Positions 7,541 to 13,398 of a stretch of DNA of 14,488 nucleotides are shown here, in pieces. A program made the position numbers and the translations under genes. The notes below the pieces were generated by a model. That model was given only the letters and a program-made list of their open reading frames with translations, did no database searches and was not told where the DNA came from. How positions within the stretch are numbered: the stretch's first letter is position 1; each line of letters starts with the position of its first letter. Origin of the DNA: JAVBPB01 sp031549965 (GTDB taxonomy: Bacteria > Bacillota > Clostridia > Lachnospirales > Lachnospiraceae); the NCBI GenBank assembly GCA_031549965.1, contig JAVBPB010000137.1, positions 1 to 14,488 of the forward strand, read 5' to 3'.

Positions 7541-7571
7541 ACTCCTTTATATTTCGTGGATATCAAGGAGT
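7541..7571 (-). promoter_or_regulatory. Hairpin that covers the methylase ribosome binding site
   Basis: ACTCCTT (7541-7547) and AAGGAGT (7565-7571) pair perfectly over 7 bp; a further 4 bp of ATAT can pair inside after one mismatch, leaving a 7-nt loop. In the minus-strand transcript the AAGGAGT arm is the Shine-Dalgarno of the orphan methylase, so the fold would mask it. It may act as a translational switch or a protein-binding operator. Confidence 0.45.
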
Positions 7572-7572
7572 T

Positions 7573-8013
7573 TTATTTTTTAAAATTGCCCCAGTCATCA
7601 AACATCTTATATTTGATTTTAGATATTTTATTTGGAGTACTATCTAATTCCTTAGCTGTTTCTTCTAAGGTTTTTCTTTCAATCATATTTAGCCTAAATA
7701 TTTTTTTGGTAAATGGTTCAAGAGAAGAAATAAACCTCAAAATTATTTTAAAGTTTTTAGTTTTCTTTAAAACCTTAATCTCTTGCTTAACTTCTTCAAT
7801 CTTATCTATCCAGTAAATTAGTTTATTATCGTAAGGATCTCTAACACCTCTTACATCAGTTCCATAAGTTGGTCCACCAATACTAAACATTTTCATTTCA
7901 TAAAATTGTATTTTTTCTTTTAATGCATCTATTTTCTTTAATACTTTTTTATAATCATTTATTGCTGAGATTAAAGAACTCTTTAAGCCATTCTTCAACT
8001 GACTTATTGGCAT
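7573..8013 (-). CDS. Phage sigma/ArpU-like transcriptional regulator
   Basis: A 146-residue protein. The N-terminal half is a charged coiled-coil (ISAINDYKKVLKKIDALK, then IDKIEEVKQEIKVLKK). The C-terminal 50 residues look like a sigma-70 region 4 helix-turn-helix (ISSLEPFTKKIFRLNM, then KTLEETAKELDSTPNKIS). This layout matches the ArpU/RinA/DUF1492-like group of phage late-gene regulators. I chose the ATG at 8013, preceded by AAGGGAG, over a TTG six codons upstream. It overlaps the end of the replication gene by 59 nt in another frame. The expected role is activating late genes, but no packaging or structural genes are visible in the window. Confidence 0.6.
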   Translation of the reverse strand: MPISQLKNGLKSSLISAINDYKKVLKKIDALKEKIQFYEMKMFSIGGPTYGTDVRGVRDPYDNKLIYWIDKIEEVKQEIKVLKKTKNFKIILRFISSLEPFTKKIFRLNMIERKTLEETAKELDSTPNKISKIKYKMFDDWGNFKK

Positions 8014-8854
8014 GTTTCTCCCTTCTTTCAAGCATCTCTAAATTATTAAAACTTGACCTCCTAAAAAAGTCATACTTATCATCAATTGGAACTTCTGCTC
8101 TTTTAGAATATTTAACAATGTAATTTGTTACTGCTAATACATCATCAAATTCAAAAGATTTAGTTAACTCATCAAACAGAATATTATATTTAAGAACGTC
8201 CAAGCATTCTGCATTTATGTATTTATCATTAATAAGACATTTAGTGAGAAAATGAAGGCGAGGAACTCCGTAGGTGTTCCCTCTATCCTCTTTATCCAAT
8301 TTATCCTTTTTATCTTTTTTCTTTTCTTTTTCCTTTTTCTTTTCCTTTTGTTGATTTATGTTATCATTAATCGGATTTATGTCAGCAGAAATATTATTTA
8401 TGTTAACATTTTCGCTATTTTCAAGCGTAGTTAAAAAGACCCTTAGTTCCGCCATTTCAAAATCGTTCAAGAGCCAATATTTACTAATATCTCTGTCCTT
8501 TCTTCTTTTGGTTGAAAGGATAAACTGTTTTTGTATTCCTTTACTCGTTATCACGCCTTGTTCCATAAGTGCTTTATCTATGAGCCCAACCTCGCCAATG
8601 TCACGGATCATCTTGAGTAGGAATTCTGGAGATGGAATATGCCTGCCAATTAATTGTCTACGGATTATTACAGCTAGTTTTTCAGGTGTTGATAAGACAT
8701 AGTATCCATGCTTATAAACATAAACTAGCAATCGCAAATAGATCAATTCGGCTACGGTATCATTTCTCAGAACCAAATCAGTTATTTTATCATCTTCATA
8801 AAAATCTAAATCTAAAGGAAAGAAATCTAAACCAACTTTAAGGTGTCTACCCAT
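7955..8854 (-). CDS. Phage replication protein, Lin1244/Lin1753 (DUF4373)-type
   Basis: A 299-residue protein. Its first 105 residues show the Lin1244/Lin1753-like N-terminal pattern (GLDFFPLDLDFYEDDKI, then IYLRLLVYVYKHGYYV), a winged-helix domain typical of phage replication initiators or replisome organisers. A linker with Asn/Ile-rich repeats (149-168) and a run of Lys and Glu (169-190) follows, encoded by a pure purine tract in the gene sense. The C-terminal 100 residues would be the partner-binding part. The ATG at 8854 has AAGGAAA upstream. It starts about 40 nt beyond repeat R3 and opens the operon leading to the sigma-like and methylase genes. A replication role is from family resemblance; no DnaC-like loader is seen. 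Confidence 0.7.
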   Translation of the reverse strand: MGRHLKVGLDFFPLDLDFYEDDKITDLVLRNDTVAELIYLRLLVYVYKHGYYVLSTPEKLAVIIRRQLIGRHIPSPEFLLKMIRDIGEVGLIDKALMEQGVITSKGIQKQFILSTKRRKDRDISKYWLLNDFEMAELRVFLTTLENSENVNINNISADINPINDNINQQKEKKKEKEKKKDKKDKLDKEDRGNTYGVPRLHFLTKCLINDKYINAECLDVLKYNILFDELTKSFEFDDVLAVTNYIVKYSKRAEVPIDDKYDFFRRSSFNNLEMLERREKHANKSVEEWLKEFFNLSNK

Positions 8855-8901
8855 AGTTTAATTTCCTTTCGTGAATATCTTAAAACGACCAGTTTTCGCT
8901 T

Positions 8902-8997
8902 ATTACCAAAAACAGCATATCAACGGTAGGTTAACGGTATGTTATGATACACTTGTCCGTATGTTGTGGGTATTATGCACAAGCATTATCGGTGGGT
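8902..8997 (-). repeat. 96-bp direct repeat, copy R3
   Basis: Third copy, gap-free against R1 and R2, with six 11-bp units from 8912 to 8977. It is the only copy flanked by a perfect 11-bp inverted repeat: CGCTTATTACC at 8897-8907 and GGTAATAAGCG at 8995-9005. R1 and R2 keep only the inner few bases of that symmetry. It lies 24 nt beyond the stop of the excisionase-like gene and just ahead of the replication gene, so it is the copy closest to the recombination genes. Confidence 0.85.
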
Positions 8998-9021
8998 AAT
9001 AAGCGATACCCAGTCTAAACC

Positions 9022-9216
9022 TTATTCTTCTTCTATCGTGGAGTTTTTGTTGATATAAGACTCCAAACTTTCTCGTGTTATCCGCCACTCATTACCTACT
9101 TTAAAGGCTTTAATTTTTTTATCTTTAATGTAGATTAATAATGTTCTTCTTGTAATTTCTAAAATATCTGCAACTTCAACAATCGTATAAATATCTTTAT
9201 CTAACTTCTTTAGCAT
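9022..9216 (-). CDS. Excisionase-like small HTH protein
   Basis: A 64-residue protein with a MerR/excisionase-type winged helix-turn-helix (YTIVEVADILEITRRTLLIY, then KAFKVGNEWRITRESLESYI). It matches the helix-turn-helix 17 / excisionase DNA-binding family. The gene overlaps the end of the antirepressor gene. Either the ATG at 9216 or a GTG at 9225 could be the start; AGAAGG lies 12 nt from the first and only 3 nt from the second. Such proteins act as recombination directionality factors that coat tandem sites near att cores, or as small transcription factors. The nearest tandem-repeat DNA is R3, 24 nt past its stop, which makes R3 a natural candidate target. Confidence 0.75.
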   Translation of the reverse strand: MLKKLDKDIYTIVEVADILEITRRTLLIYIKDKKIKAFKVGNEWRITRESLESYINKNSTIEEE

Positions 9217-9952
9217 TTTTACCACTAGCCTTCTTCTTTAAGATATCTTCAATTAATCGGAGTCCACCTTGGTAAACATACACTCTTTGGATTCGTTTTA
9301 ATTGAGCACCTTCTGATGTTTCAGCTGTAACCTTTCTAAAGCAATGATTATCGATATATTGAGTGTTTGGCATATTATCACTATCAAATACACCAGCTGT
9401 TCTTAAGTCTTGTAAAAGTGTTCTTAACGTGATTCCACGGTATTTGATAATATCTGGTATTTCTGCTAAATCATAACATCTAGCAGTTCCAGTTAATGTT
9501 TCAATAAATCTAATACGATGTTCATTTGCTTTTAATGTTAAATCCTGAACTGAAATTCGAACACGTAGTTCTACTAATTGATCCAGGACTTCTTTTGCTT
9601 TTGATTCATCTTTTAAATCATCAATTGCATATTCACCAATAACACTACCCGCAACTAATGATTCACGATACAGCCAATCAATAATTGCATCAGCTTCTAA
9701 CCTAGTACTTTTTGAATGCAGTACTGCAAAATTATCGCTAGTAACAAAAACTCTCATTACCTTGTTTTTACCATCATCTAATTGTACAGGTATATCTTTC
9801 ATTCCAAGTTGGGATAATCCCACTAATGCATCTTGATATTTAATACCTAACAATTTTGCAACATCTTTTAGACAAAACAATGCTTCACCATCATGGTATA
9901 CTACTTTTACTACACCGAGTTCGGCACTACTAATTTCTTTTATTTTGACCAT
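9197..9952 (-). CDS. Phage antirepressor with BRO-N and KilAC-like domains
   Basis: A 251-residue protein. Roughly residues 10-100 are a BRO-N domain (VVYHDGEALFCLKDVAKLLG, then DNFAVLHSKSTRLEADAIID). The C-terminal part (YRGITLRTLLQDLRTAGVF, then VTAETSEGAQ) resembles the KilAC/ANT region of phage antirepressors. In temperate phages such proteins bind DNA or relieve repression to favour the lytic programme. The ATG at 9952 is preferred, because AAAGGG lies 8 nt upstream; an in-frame GTG at 9961 overlaps the integrase stop. It sits between the integrase and the excisionase-like gene, all three tightly packed, so they are probably one transcript. Confidence 0.75.
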   Translation of the reverse strand: MVKIKEISSAELGVVKVVYHDGEALFCLKDVAKLLGIKYQDALVGLSQLGMKDIPVQLDDGKNKVMRVFVTSDNFAVLHSKSTRLEADAIIDWLYRESLVAGSVIGEYAIDDLKDESKAKEVLDQLVELRVRISVQDLTLKANEHRIRFIETLTGTARCYDLAEIPDIIKYRGITLRTLLQDLRTAGVFDSDNMPNTQYIDNHCFRKVTAETSEGAQLKRIQRVYVYQGGLRLIEDILKKKASGKNAKEVR

Positions 9953-9957
9953 TTGTG

Positions 9958-10869
9958 TCACCCTTTCTTCTTTTTACCGAAAAAGGCATCACTGACTTTA
10001 CTATTTGTATTAGATTTCATTTGTTCTACCGTATGAACATATATTTGTGTTGTACCAACATTTTTATGTCGCATTGCTTCTTTAGTTTCCATTAAACTTG
10101 CGCCAACAATTAGAGCTGTTGTTGCAAATGTATGTCTTAAACTATGAACTGAATAAGCTCGTGAATTATATCCAATGGCAATTAGTAATTCTTTGATATC
10201 TTTCCGGATTGCTTGAAGCGAAAGCCTTGATGTTTGCCCCTTTGAATTATGACTAACAAACATTGCTTCTTCTTCGTCATCCCTTGCATTTAAATAATTT
10301 TCTAATGCTTGTATTGTTTCAGGTGATAATTTAACATGGGCATCCTTTGAATCGTGTCCCTTGCCCATCACAAATAGAACACGCTCACCTCCGATTTTAT
10401 CAATATCGGAAATGTCTGCACGATGAACTTCTATACTTCTTAATCCAGTAGTTAACATTAAAGCTGCCATAGCATAAGTCCTCTTCCACTGAACGGAATT
10501 GAGCGCTTTCTTTCTAGCATAATCTAATAGTTTTACTGAATCATTTATTGTTAATGCTTGTCTTTTGAAGTCTGAGGTTACCTTACAACCTTTTACAGCT
10601 ATCATAAGGTTTTCTCCGCCATTCATTTGTATCCATGTGTAAAAGCCACGAAGGACAACGATATTTTTTTGTACCGTTGATGCACCCACAGTTTTAAGTA
10701 AATGAGTTTTATATTTCAATAAGTCATCTCGTGTTGGATTAGAGGATTTCCCTGAAATATAGTCATAGAACTTATATAGAATTCCTTTGTATGAGTTTTT
10801 TGTAATTTCCTTATTATCCATGAATAAGATATAGCGATCGATTAGATTTTTTAAATCATTGTTTTCCAT
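9958..10869 (-). CDS. Tyrosine recombinase / phage integrase
   Basis: A tyrosine site-specific recombinase of about 303 residues with an N-terminal SAM-like core-binding domain (DLKNLIDRYILFMD, then NSYKGILYKFYDYI) and a complete catalytic set. Numbered from an upstream GTG at 10878, these are R147 (TGLRSIE), K173 (MGKGHDS), H245/R248 (HSLRHTFA), H271 (RHKNVGTTQ) and nucleophile Y280 (IYVHT). The short N-terminus without an arm-binding domain is more Xer-like than lambda-like. I prefer the ATG at 10869, with AGGTGA just upstream. It is transcribed with the Cro-like side of the switch and is followed by antirepressor and excisionase-like genes, whereas phage integrases often lie on the repressor side. 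No tRNA or obvious attB is nearby; the 96-bp repeats are candidate substrates. Confidence 0.92.
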   Translation of the reverse strand: MENNDLKNLIDRYILFMDNKEITKNSYKGILYKFYDYISGKSSNPTRDDLLKYKTHLLKTVGASTVQKNIVVLRGFYTWIQMNGGENLMIAVKGCKVTSDFKRQALTINDSVKLLDYARKKALNSVQWKRTYAMAALMLTTGLRSIEVHRADISDIDKIGGERVLFVMGKGHDSKDAHVKLSPETIQALENYLNARDDEEEAMFVSHNSKGQTSRLSLQAIRKDIKELLIAIGYNSRAYSVHSLRHTFATTALIVGASLMETKEAMRHKNVGTTQIYVHTVEQMKSNTNSKVSDAFFGKKKKG

Positions 10870-10896
10870 TTTCATCACCTATTTTTTAAAAATTCG

Positions 10897-10925
10897 AGTA
10901 TAATAATAAAGAAAAAGATTTTTAA
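10897..10925 (-). promoter_or_regulatory. Possible promoter for the integrase operon
   Basis: Minus-strand TTAAAA (10920-10925), 17 nt, then TATACT (10897-10902), about 28 nt before the integrase ATG. The hexamers are imperfect. The -10 overlaps a rightward TATAAT (10899-10904), so the two strands may compete. Confidence 0.35.
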
Positions 10926-10990
10926 CATTTCTTTTTCGGTAGGAGCCGACAACATCACTTAGTACTGCTGGATGTCGCTCCTATTTTTTA
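10905..10990 (+). ncRNA. Candidate small RNA or antisense terminator between integrase and Cro-like gene
   Basis: Two stems occur in a row on the + strand: GAAAAAGA (10911-10918) with TCTTTTTC (10930-10937), then TAGGAGC... (10940-10956) with GATGTCGCTCCTA (10971-10983), followed by six T. The second stem pairs 13 bp with two single-base bulges. The stem-plus-T order makes a rho-independent terminator only for rightward transcription, although all genes here run leftward. A TATAAT at 10899-10904 could start such an RNA, but I see no good -35. It might be a short antisense RNA or a barrier protecting the switch region. The TAG stop of the Cro-like gene lies inside the stem. Confidence 0.4.
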
Positions 10991-11253
10991 TATCCTTTTC
11001 TTTCTTTCTGATAGTTTGCTTCTTGTTCCAAAAATTCTACTGGATCAAACTGCAGATGGGTTATCAGTCCTATCAATTGTGGCATCGATAATCTTTGCCC
11101 ACGGTTTCCACTTTCAATGTTGTAATAATGCTTGCGACCAATTCCTAGTTTTTTAGATATTTCATCCACTGAAACATTGGTCTCAATTCTTTTATTAATT
11201 AAATAAAATCTTGGTAACGCTGTTTGATGTTCTTGTGTTACAGTTCCATTCAT
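10981..11253 (-). CDS. Cro-like XRE regulator
   Basis: A 90-residue helix-turn-helix protein (NVSVDEISKKLGIGRKHYYN, residues about 26-45, then SMPQLIGLITHLQFDPVEFL) of the Cro/CI class. The ATG at 11253 is favoured by a very strong GGGAGGTGA five nt upstream; an open frame reaching back to 11364 has no such signal. It is divergent from the CI-like gene at 11561 and is the first gene on the integrase-antirepressor side, which is the position of Cro in a temperate phage switch. The stop codon is part of the hairpin at 10940-10983. Function as Cro is inferred from position and size. Confidence 0.75.
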   Translation of the reverse strand: MNGTVTQEHQTALPRFYLINKRIETNVSVDEISKKLGIGRKHYYNIESGNRGQRLSMPQLIGLITHLQFDPVEFLEQEANYQKERKGYKK

Positions 11254-11356
11254 TTTTCTCACCTCCCCCTGCGATATTTCGACTTTCCTTCGTAGCGACA
11301 ATATTTTACAATTAAACGATTTTTTTGAACATAACTTGAGCCGTTTTTCTAGGTCG

Positions 11357-11445
11357 AGCAACAAATTGAGTTGAATTTCATTTGTTTTCGATGTTTTTAA
11401 GACCGTTTTCAGTTAATAAAAATTGACAGACCAACATTTGTTGCT
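11357..11445. promoter_or_regulatory. Operator cluster of the lysogeny switch
   Basis: AACAAAT occurs at 11360-11366, and its complement ATTTGTT at 11380-11386 and 11436-11442. The outer pair extends to a 10-bp perfect inverted repeat (AGCAACAAAT at 11357-11366, ATTTGTTGCT at 11436-11445). CAACATTTGTTG (11432-11443) is itself a dyad inside the promoter spacer. The spread over the divergent region is what one expects of CI/Cro operators. The leftward promoter for the Cro-like gene is not clear; a weak TAAAAT is seen at 11303-11308 (minus strand). Confidence 0.55.
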
Positions 11446-11452
11446 GTATAAT
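11423..11452 (+). promoter_or_regulatory. Strong promoter for the repressor operon
   Basis: TTGACA (11423-11428), an 18-nt spacer and TATAAT (11447-11452), both hexamers perfect. It starts a leader of about 100 nt before the CI-like ATG at 11561. A repressor half-site overlaps the spacer. Confidence 0.85.
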
Positions 11453-11560
11453 ATTAATGATTTAAAATAAAAAAGAAGTTTACCTCCTACTATATAATTA
11501 GTGGAAAAACGACAAATTTCCTTTATTTTATTCAAAAAAATTACAAAGGGTGGTCGAATT

Positions 11561-12157
11561 ATGTCAAATATATTGATTGAGGATGATTTATCGCTATTAA
11601 TGATCGGCGAAAATCTAAAACGTTTAAGAGTAAGCCATGGGCTTTCAACTACTGAAGTTGCAAAAATGCTTAATAAATCTAGGCAAGGATATTTTAATTA
11701 CGAAACAGGTGCTAGAGAGATTAACATCACTTCTCTTGTTACTCTTTCAAACTACTACGGTGTATCTATTGATTCGATTGTTGGCAATCCTTACGCAATT
11801 GGAGTCGAATCAAAACTTAACTACAGAACTTTTGAACTTACAAAAGAAGGTATAAAAAAAACAATGCCAACTGTAATCTCAAGTCAATATAACGATATAT
11901 TGGCTGTAAAAATTAGTGACATTGTTATAAAGTTCTTTTGGCGAACTGATACTTATGTTGAGGATTCGGAATTACTATTTGAATTTAAGGATAGATATTT
12001 CATTTCAAAAATATGGTTTAAGCCTGATGGTTCTGGATTCTTTAATATAAATGATAAGCCTGTGTATTTTACAAAAAGAGATAAAGAAGATTTAATTTAT
12101 TTAGGTGTGCTATCTTCCACACTTAATAAACAATTTAATATAAAAAATTTCTTTTAG
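11561..12157 (+). CDS. CI-like XRE repressor
   Basis: A 198-residue protein with an N-terminal Cro/CI helix-turn-helix (IGENLKRLRVSHGLSTTEVA, then SRQGYFNYETGAREIN) at about residues 14-70. The roughly 125-residue C-terminal part is unrecognised and rich in beta-strand pattern (ILAVKISDIVIKFFW, then RYFISKIWFKPDGSGFF). I see no LexA/S24-type Ala-Gly cleavage site or Ser/Lys catalytic pair, so RecA-triggered self-cleavage is not supported; the antirepressor could control it instead. The ATG at 11561 has AAAGGGTGG 7 nt upstream; a GTG at 11501 is less likely. It is driven by the consensus promoter at 11423-11452 and heads a three-gene operon with 13 nt to the next gene. Confidence 0.75.
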   Translation: MSNILIEDDLSLLMIGENLKRLRVSHGLSTTEVAKMLNKSRQGYFNYETGAREINITSLVTLSNYYGVSIDSIVGNPYAIGVESKLNYRTFELTKEGIKKTMPTVISSQYNDILAVKISDIVIKFFWRTDTYVEDSELLFEFKDRYFISKIWFKPDGSGFFNINDKPVYFTKRDKEDLIYLGVLSSTLNKQFNIKNFF

Positions 12158-12170
12158 AAAGGAGCATAAA

Positions 12171-12632
12171 ATGGATTTAACAAATATTAATGATCTAAAA
12201 GAGTATAAGCGCAGAATATATATTCGTATTGGGCTTTTTATTCAAGAATGGCAAAGACTAGAGTATATATTTGCATACATCACCTCAATAGTCCGCTCAG
12301 ATAAAGAAGGCAATATCGATGATATTTTCATTGAATTGCAGGATAGAAGTTTTGGAAATGTAATAAAAGAATTTGAAGAAACAAAACTTGCTCCTCAAAA
12401 AATGATTGATGCGTTAAAAAAACTTAATGATTATAGAAACGGAATCATTCATAAATTTTTTATTTCTTATACTAACACAAAATTAATGGATAGCGATTTA
12501 AGAAATGAATTAGAAGTTCTTATGGATAGAAATACTAAAGGGTTGACTGAGTTAAGTGACTATTTTTATTTTGATATTTTGGTAAATAAATTAGGCTTTA
12601 TTGAAGGAGATATTAATAATGAACAAGTTTGA
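12171..12632 (+). CDS. HEPN-like protein, possible RNase of a defence module
   Basis: A 153-residue, mostly helical protein. YRNGIIHKF gives an RxxxxH motif (R89 to H94), the signature of HEPN ribonucleases found in toxin-antitoxin and abortive-infection systems, and the preceding helix (IGLFIQEWQRLEYIFAYI, 20-37) fits the first HEPN helix. A strong AGAAAGGAG precedes the ATG. It follows the CI-like gene by 13 nt and overlaps the next gene by 14 nt, so all three are co-expressed from the repressor promoter, as superinfection-exclusion genes often are. HEPN assignment rests on one motif and helical content; some small HEPN-fold proteins are only structural or MAE_28990-like. Assigning a toxin role is inference. 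Confidence 0.5.
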   Translation: MDLTNINDLKEYKRRIYIRIGLFIQEWQRLEYIFAYITSIVRSDKEGNIDDIFIELQDRSFGNVIKEFEETKLAPQKMIDALKKLNDYRNGIIHKFFISYTNTKLMDSDLRNELEVLMDRNTKGLTELSDYFYFDILVNKLGFIEGDINNEQV

Positions 12633-13101
12633 CTCCGCTAGAGAGATTGAGGCTTATGCTAATATTTTAAAAACAATTGTAATAGAATATAAAGAGAACA
12701 AATCAAAATCGATTAATACAATTCTAAAATATGCTAGTAGAATTGTTGCTGAACATATTAACCCAGTGTATGCAAGTAAAAATGCTTATGATAAATTTTA
12801 TTCTTCTACTGGTAAAGATATTAGGAAATACGACTGCTATTCACTACCAAAAATCGAAGGAATTAATGGTCAAAAGTTATTCACTTACGAGCACATGATT
12901 CCTGTCAGTTCATTTAGAGAAGAATTATTTTCTTTATATGACCAAAACAAATTATCAGTTGATTTAATAAAGGAATTGATGATAAAACAAACAATTTGTT
13001 GGGTGACTAAGGATGAAGATCAAAAACTAAAAGAACTTGGCTATGCAATTATTAGACCTGAAACCGCTTATATGGAAGCTGGCATCGAAATATATAAATA
13101 A
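12619..13101 (+). CDS. Unrecognised protein with an EHMIP motif, partner of the HEPN-like gene
   Basis: A 160-residue protein I do not recognise with certainty. The first 45 residues are helical (SAREIEAYANILKTIVIEY). A motif TYEHMIPVSSF (EHMIP at 91-95) is followed by IKQTICWVTKDEDQKLKELG (123-142). An EHxxP strand ahead of a helix recalls beta-beta-alpha metal nucleases, but the second His/Asn of a normal HNH is not evident, so nuclease activity is only a guess. The ATG at 12619 has GAAGGAGA 8 nt upstream and overlaps the HEPN-like gene by 14 nt, indicating translational coupling and a joint function, perhaps as toxin and modulator. The nearest good terminator comes 160 nt later. Confidence 0.45.
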   Translation: MNKFDSAREIEAYANILKTIVIEYKENKSKSINTILKYASRIVAEHINPVYASKNAYDKFYSSTGKDIRKYDCYSLPKIEGINGQKLFTYEHMIPVSSFREELFSLYDQNKLSVDLIKELMIKQTICWVTKDEDQKLKELGYAIIRPETAYMEAGIEIYK

Positions 13102-13109
13102 ATTTTATT

Positions 13110-13130
13110 AACAAGTCTTCAGTTTGGTGG
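13110..13130 (-). repeat. Right copy of the 21-bp inverted repeat pair
   Basis: Reverse-complement partner of 120-140 (19 of 21 positions). It starts 8 nt after the stop of the EHMIP gene and directly precedes a promoter-like sequence. It would mark the right limit of the phage-like block, before the serine recombinase unit, if the pair is a real boundary. Confidence 0.4.
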
Positions 13131-13159
13131 TTTACTTCTTCTTTTTTTAATTATATAAT
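13131..13159 (+). promoter_or_regulatory. Promoter ahead of the leader/serine recombinase region
   Basis: TTTACT (13131-13136), 17 nt, TATAAT (13154-13159). A perfect -10 with a four-of-six -35. Transcription would begin near 13166 and run through the hairpin, the terminator and, if read through, the recombinase gene. Confidence 0.5.
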
Positions 13160-13180
13160 ATTCACGGATTAGAGGTTTCT

Positions 13181-13252
13181 TTGGAAGAAATCACAGAACA
13201 TATGGAATTCCTTTCTCATAAAAAAGAAAGGAATATTCGCATATGCAAATAA
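13181..13252 (+). CDS. Possible 23-residue leader peptide
   Basis: A TTG-started frame (LEEITEHMEFLSHKKERN, then IRICK) with AGAGG 5 nt upstream, opening about 15 nt after the presumed transcript start. It runs through the hairpin at 13207-13234 and its stop overlaps the start of the next small frame by 10 nt. Ribosomes on it would melt the hairpin that hides the next RBS. It could instead be a remnant of a longer gene. Very short, so weakly supported. Confidence 0.22.
   Translation: MEEITEHMEFLSHKKERNIRICK
13207..13234 (+). promoter_or_regulatory. Hairpin that masks a ribosome binding site
   Basis: ATTCCTTTCT (13207-13216) and AGAAAGGAAT (13225-13234) are a perfect 10-bp inverted repeat with an 8-nt loop. 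The right arm contains AAAGGAA, the Shine-Dalgarno for the ATG at 13243. The layout is that of a translational attenuator. Confidence 0.5.
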
Positions 13253-13398
13253 CAAATGTTATGAAATACCACTATGCGAAAGCGGTGGTATTTTCTTTTT
13301 TCAGCATGAATCTTTTAACTCTCGAAGAGTATCAATCAACACTTAAAAAGTTAGCTATTACTTTCGGTATTACCGAAGAAAGCAACGATAAAAAATAG
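13243..13398 (+). CDS. Possible 51-residue small protein upstream of the recombinase
   Basis: An open frame with ATG at 13243 and a good AAAGGAA 8-9 nt upstream. The C-terminal half looks like a real protein (LLTLEEYQSTLKKLAITFGI, then TEESNDKK); the first 21 residues are encoded over a terminator hairpin and look less protein-like. An internal ATG at 13306 would give only the 30-residue part but lacks an RBS. Small frames of this kind often precede large serine recombinases in Bacillota elements. I do not recognise it; it could be a fragment. Confidence 0.3.
   Translation: MQITNVMKYHYAKAVVFSFFSMNLLTLEEYQSTLKKLAITFGITEESNDKK
13265..13301 (+). terminator. Rho-independent terminator
   Basis: AATACCAC (13265-13272) pairs with GTGGTATT (13285-13292), with a GC-GAAA-GC tetraloop stem inside the loop, followed by TTCTTTTTT. 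It is the first good rightward terminator after the repressor-HEPN-EHMIP operon and also lies 100 nt into the transcript from the 13131 promoter, so it may act as an attenuator for the serine recombinase. Confidence 0.75.

Noticed and set aside
8280..8350. Pyrimidine-rich tract as a possible triplex or regulatory element
   Set aside because: Fully explained by Lys/Glu codons of the replication protein linker, a feature of that family.
8252..8841. Several rightward frames opposite the replication gene
   Set aside because: They are shadows; the poly-Phe/Leu stretch is simply the complement of the Lys/Glu linker codons.
163..8997. The 96-bp repeats as a CRISPR array
   Set aside because: The copies are kilobases apart with genes between, and the internal 11-bp units are contiguous without spacers. 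No cas gene is seen.
11254..11364. N-terminal extension of the Cro-like gene up to 11364
   Set aside because: A very strong Shine-Dalgarno sits at the internal ATG at 11253, and the extra 37 residues overlap the control region.
11501..11560. GTG start adding 20 residues to the CI-like repressor
   Set aside because: The ATG at 11561 has AAAGGGTGG at ideal spacing; the upstream residues do not look like a repressor N-terminus.
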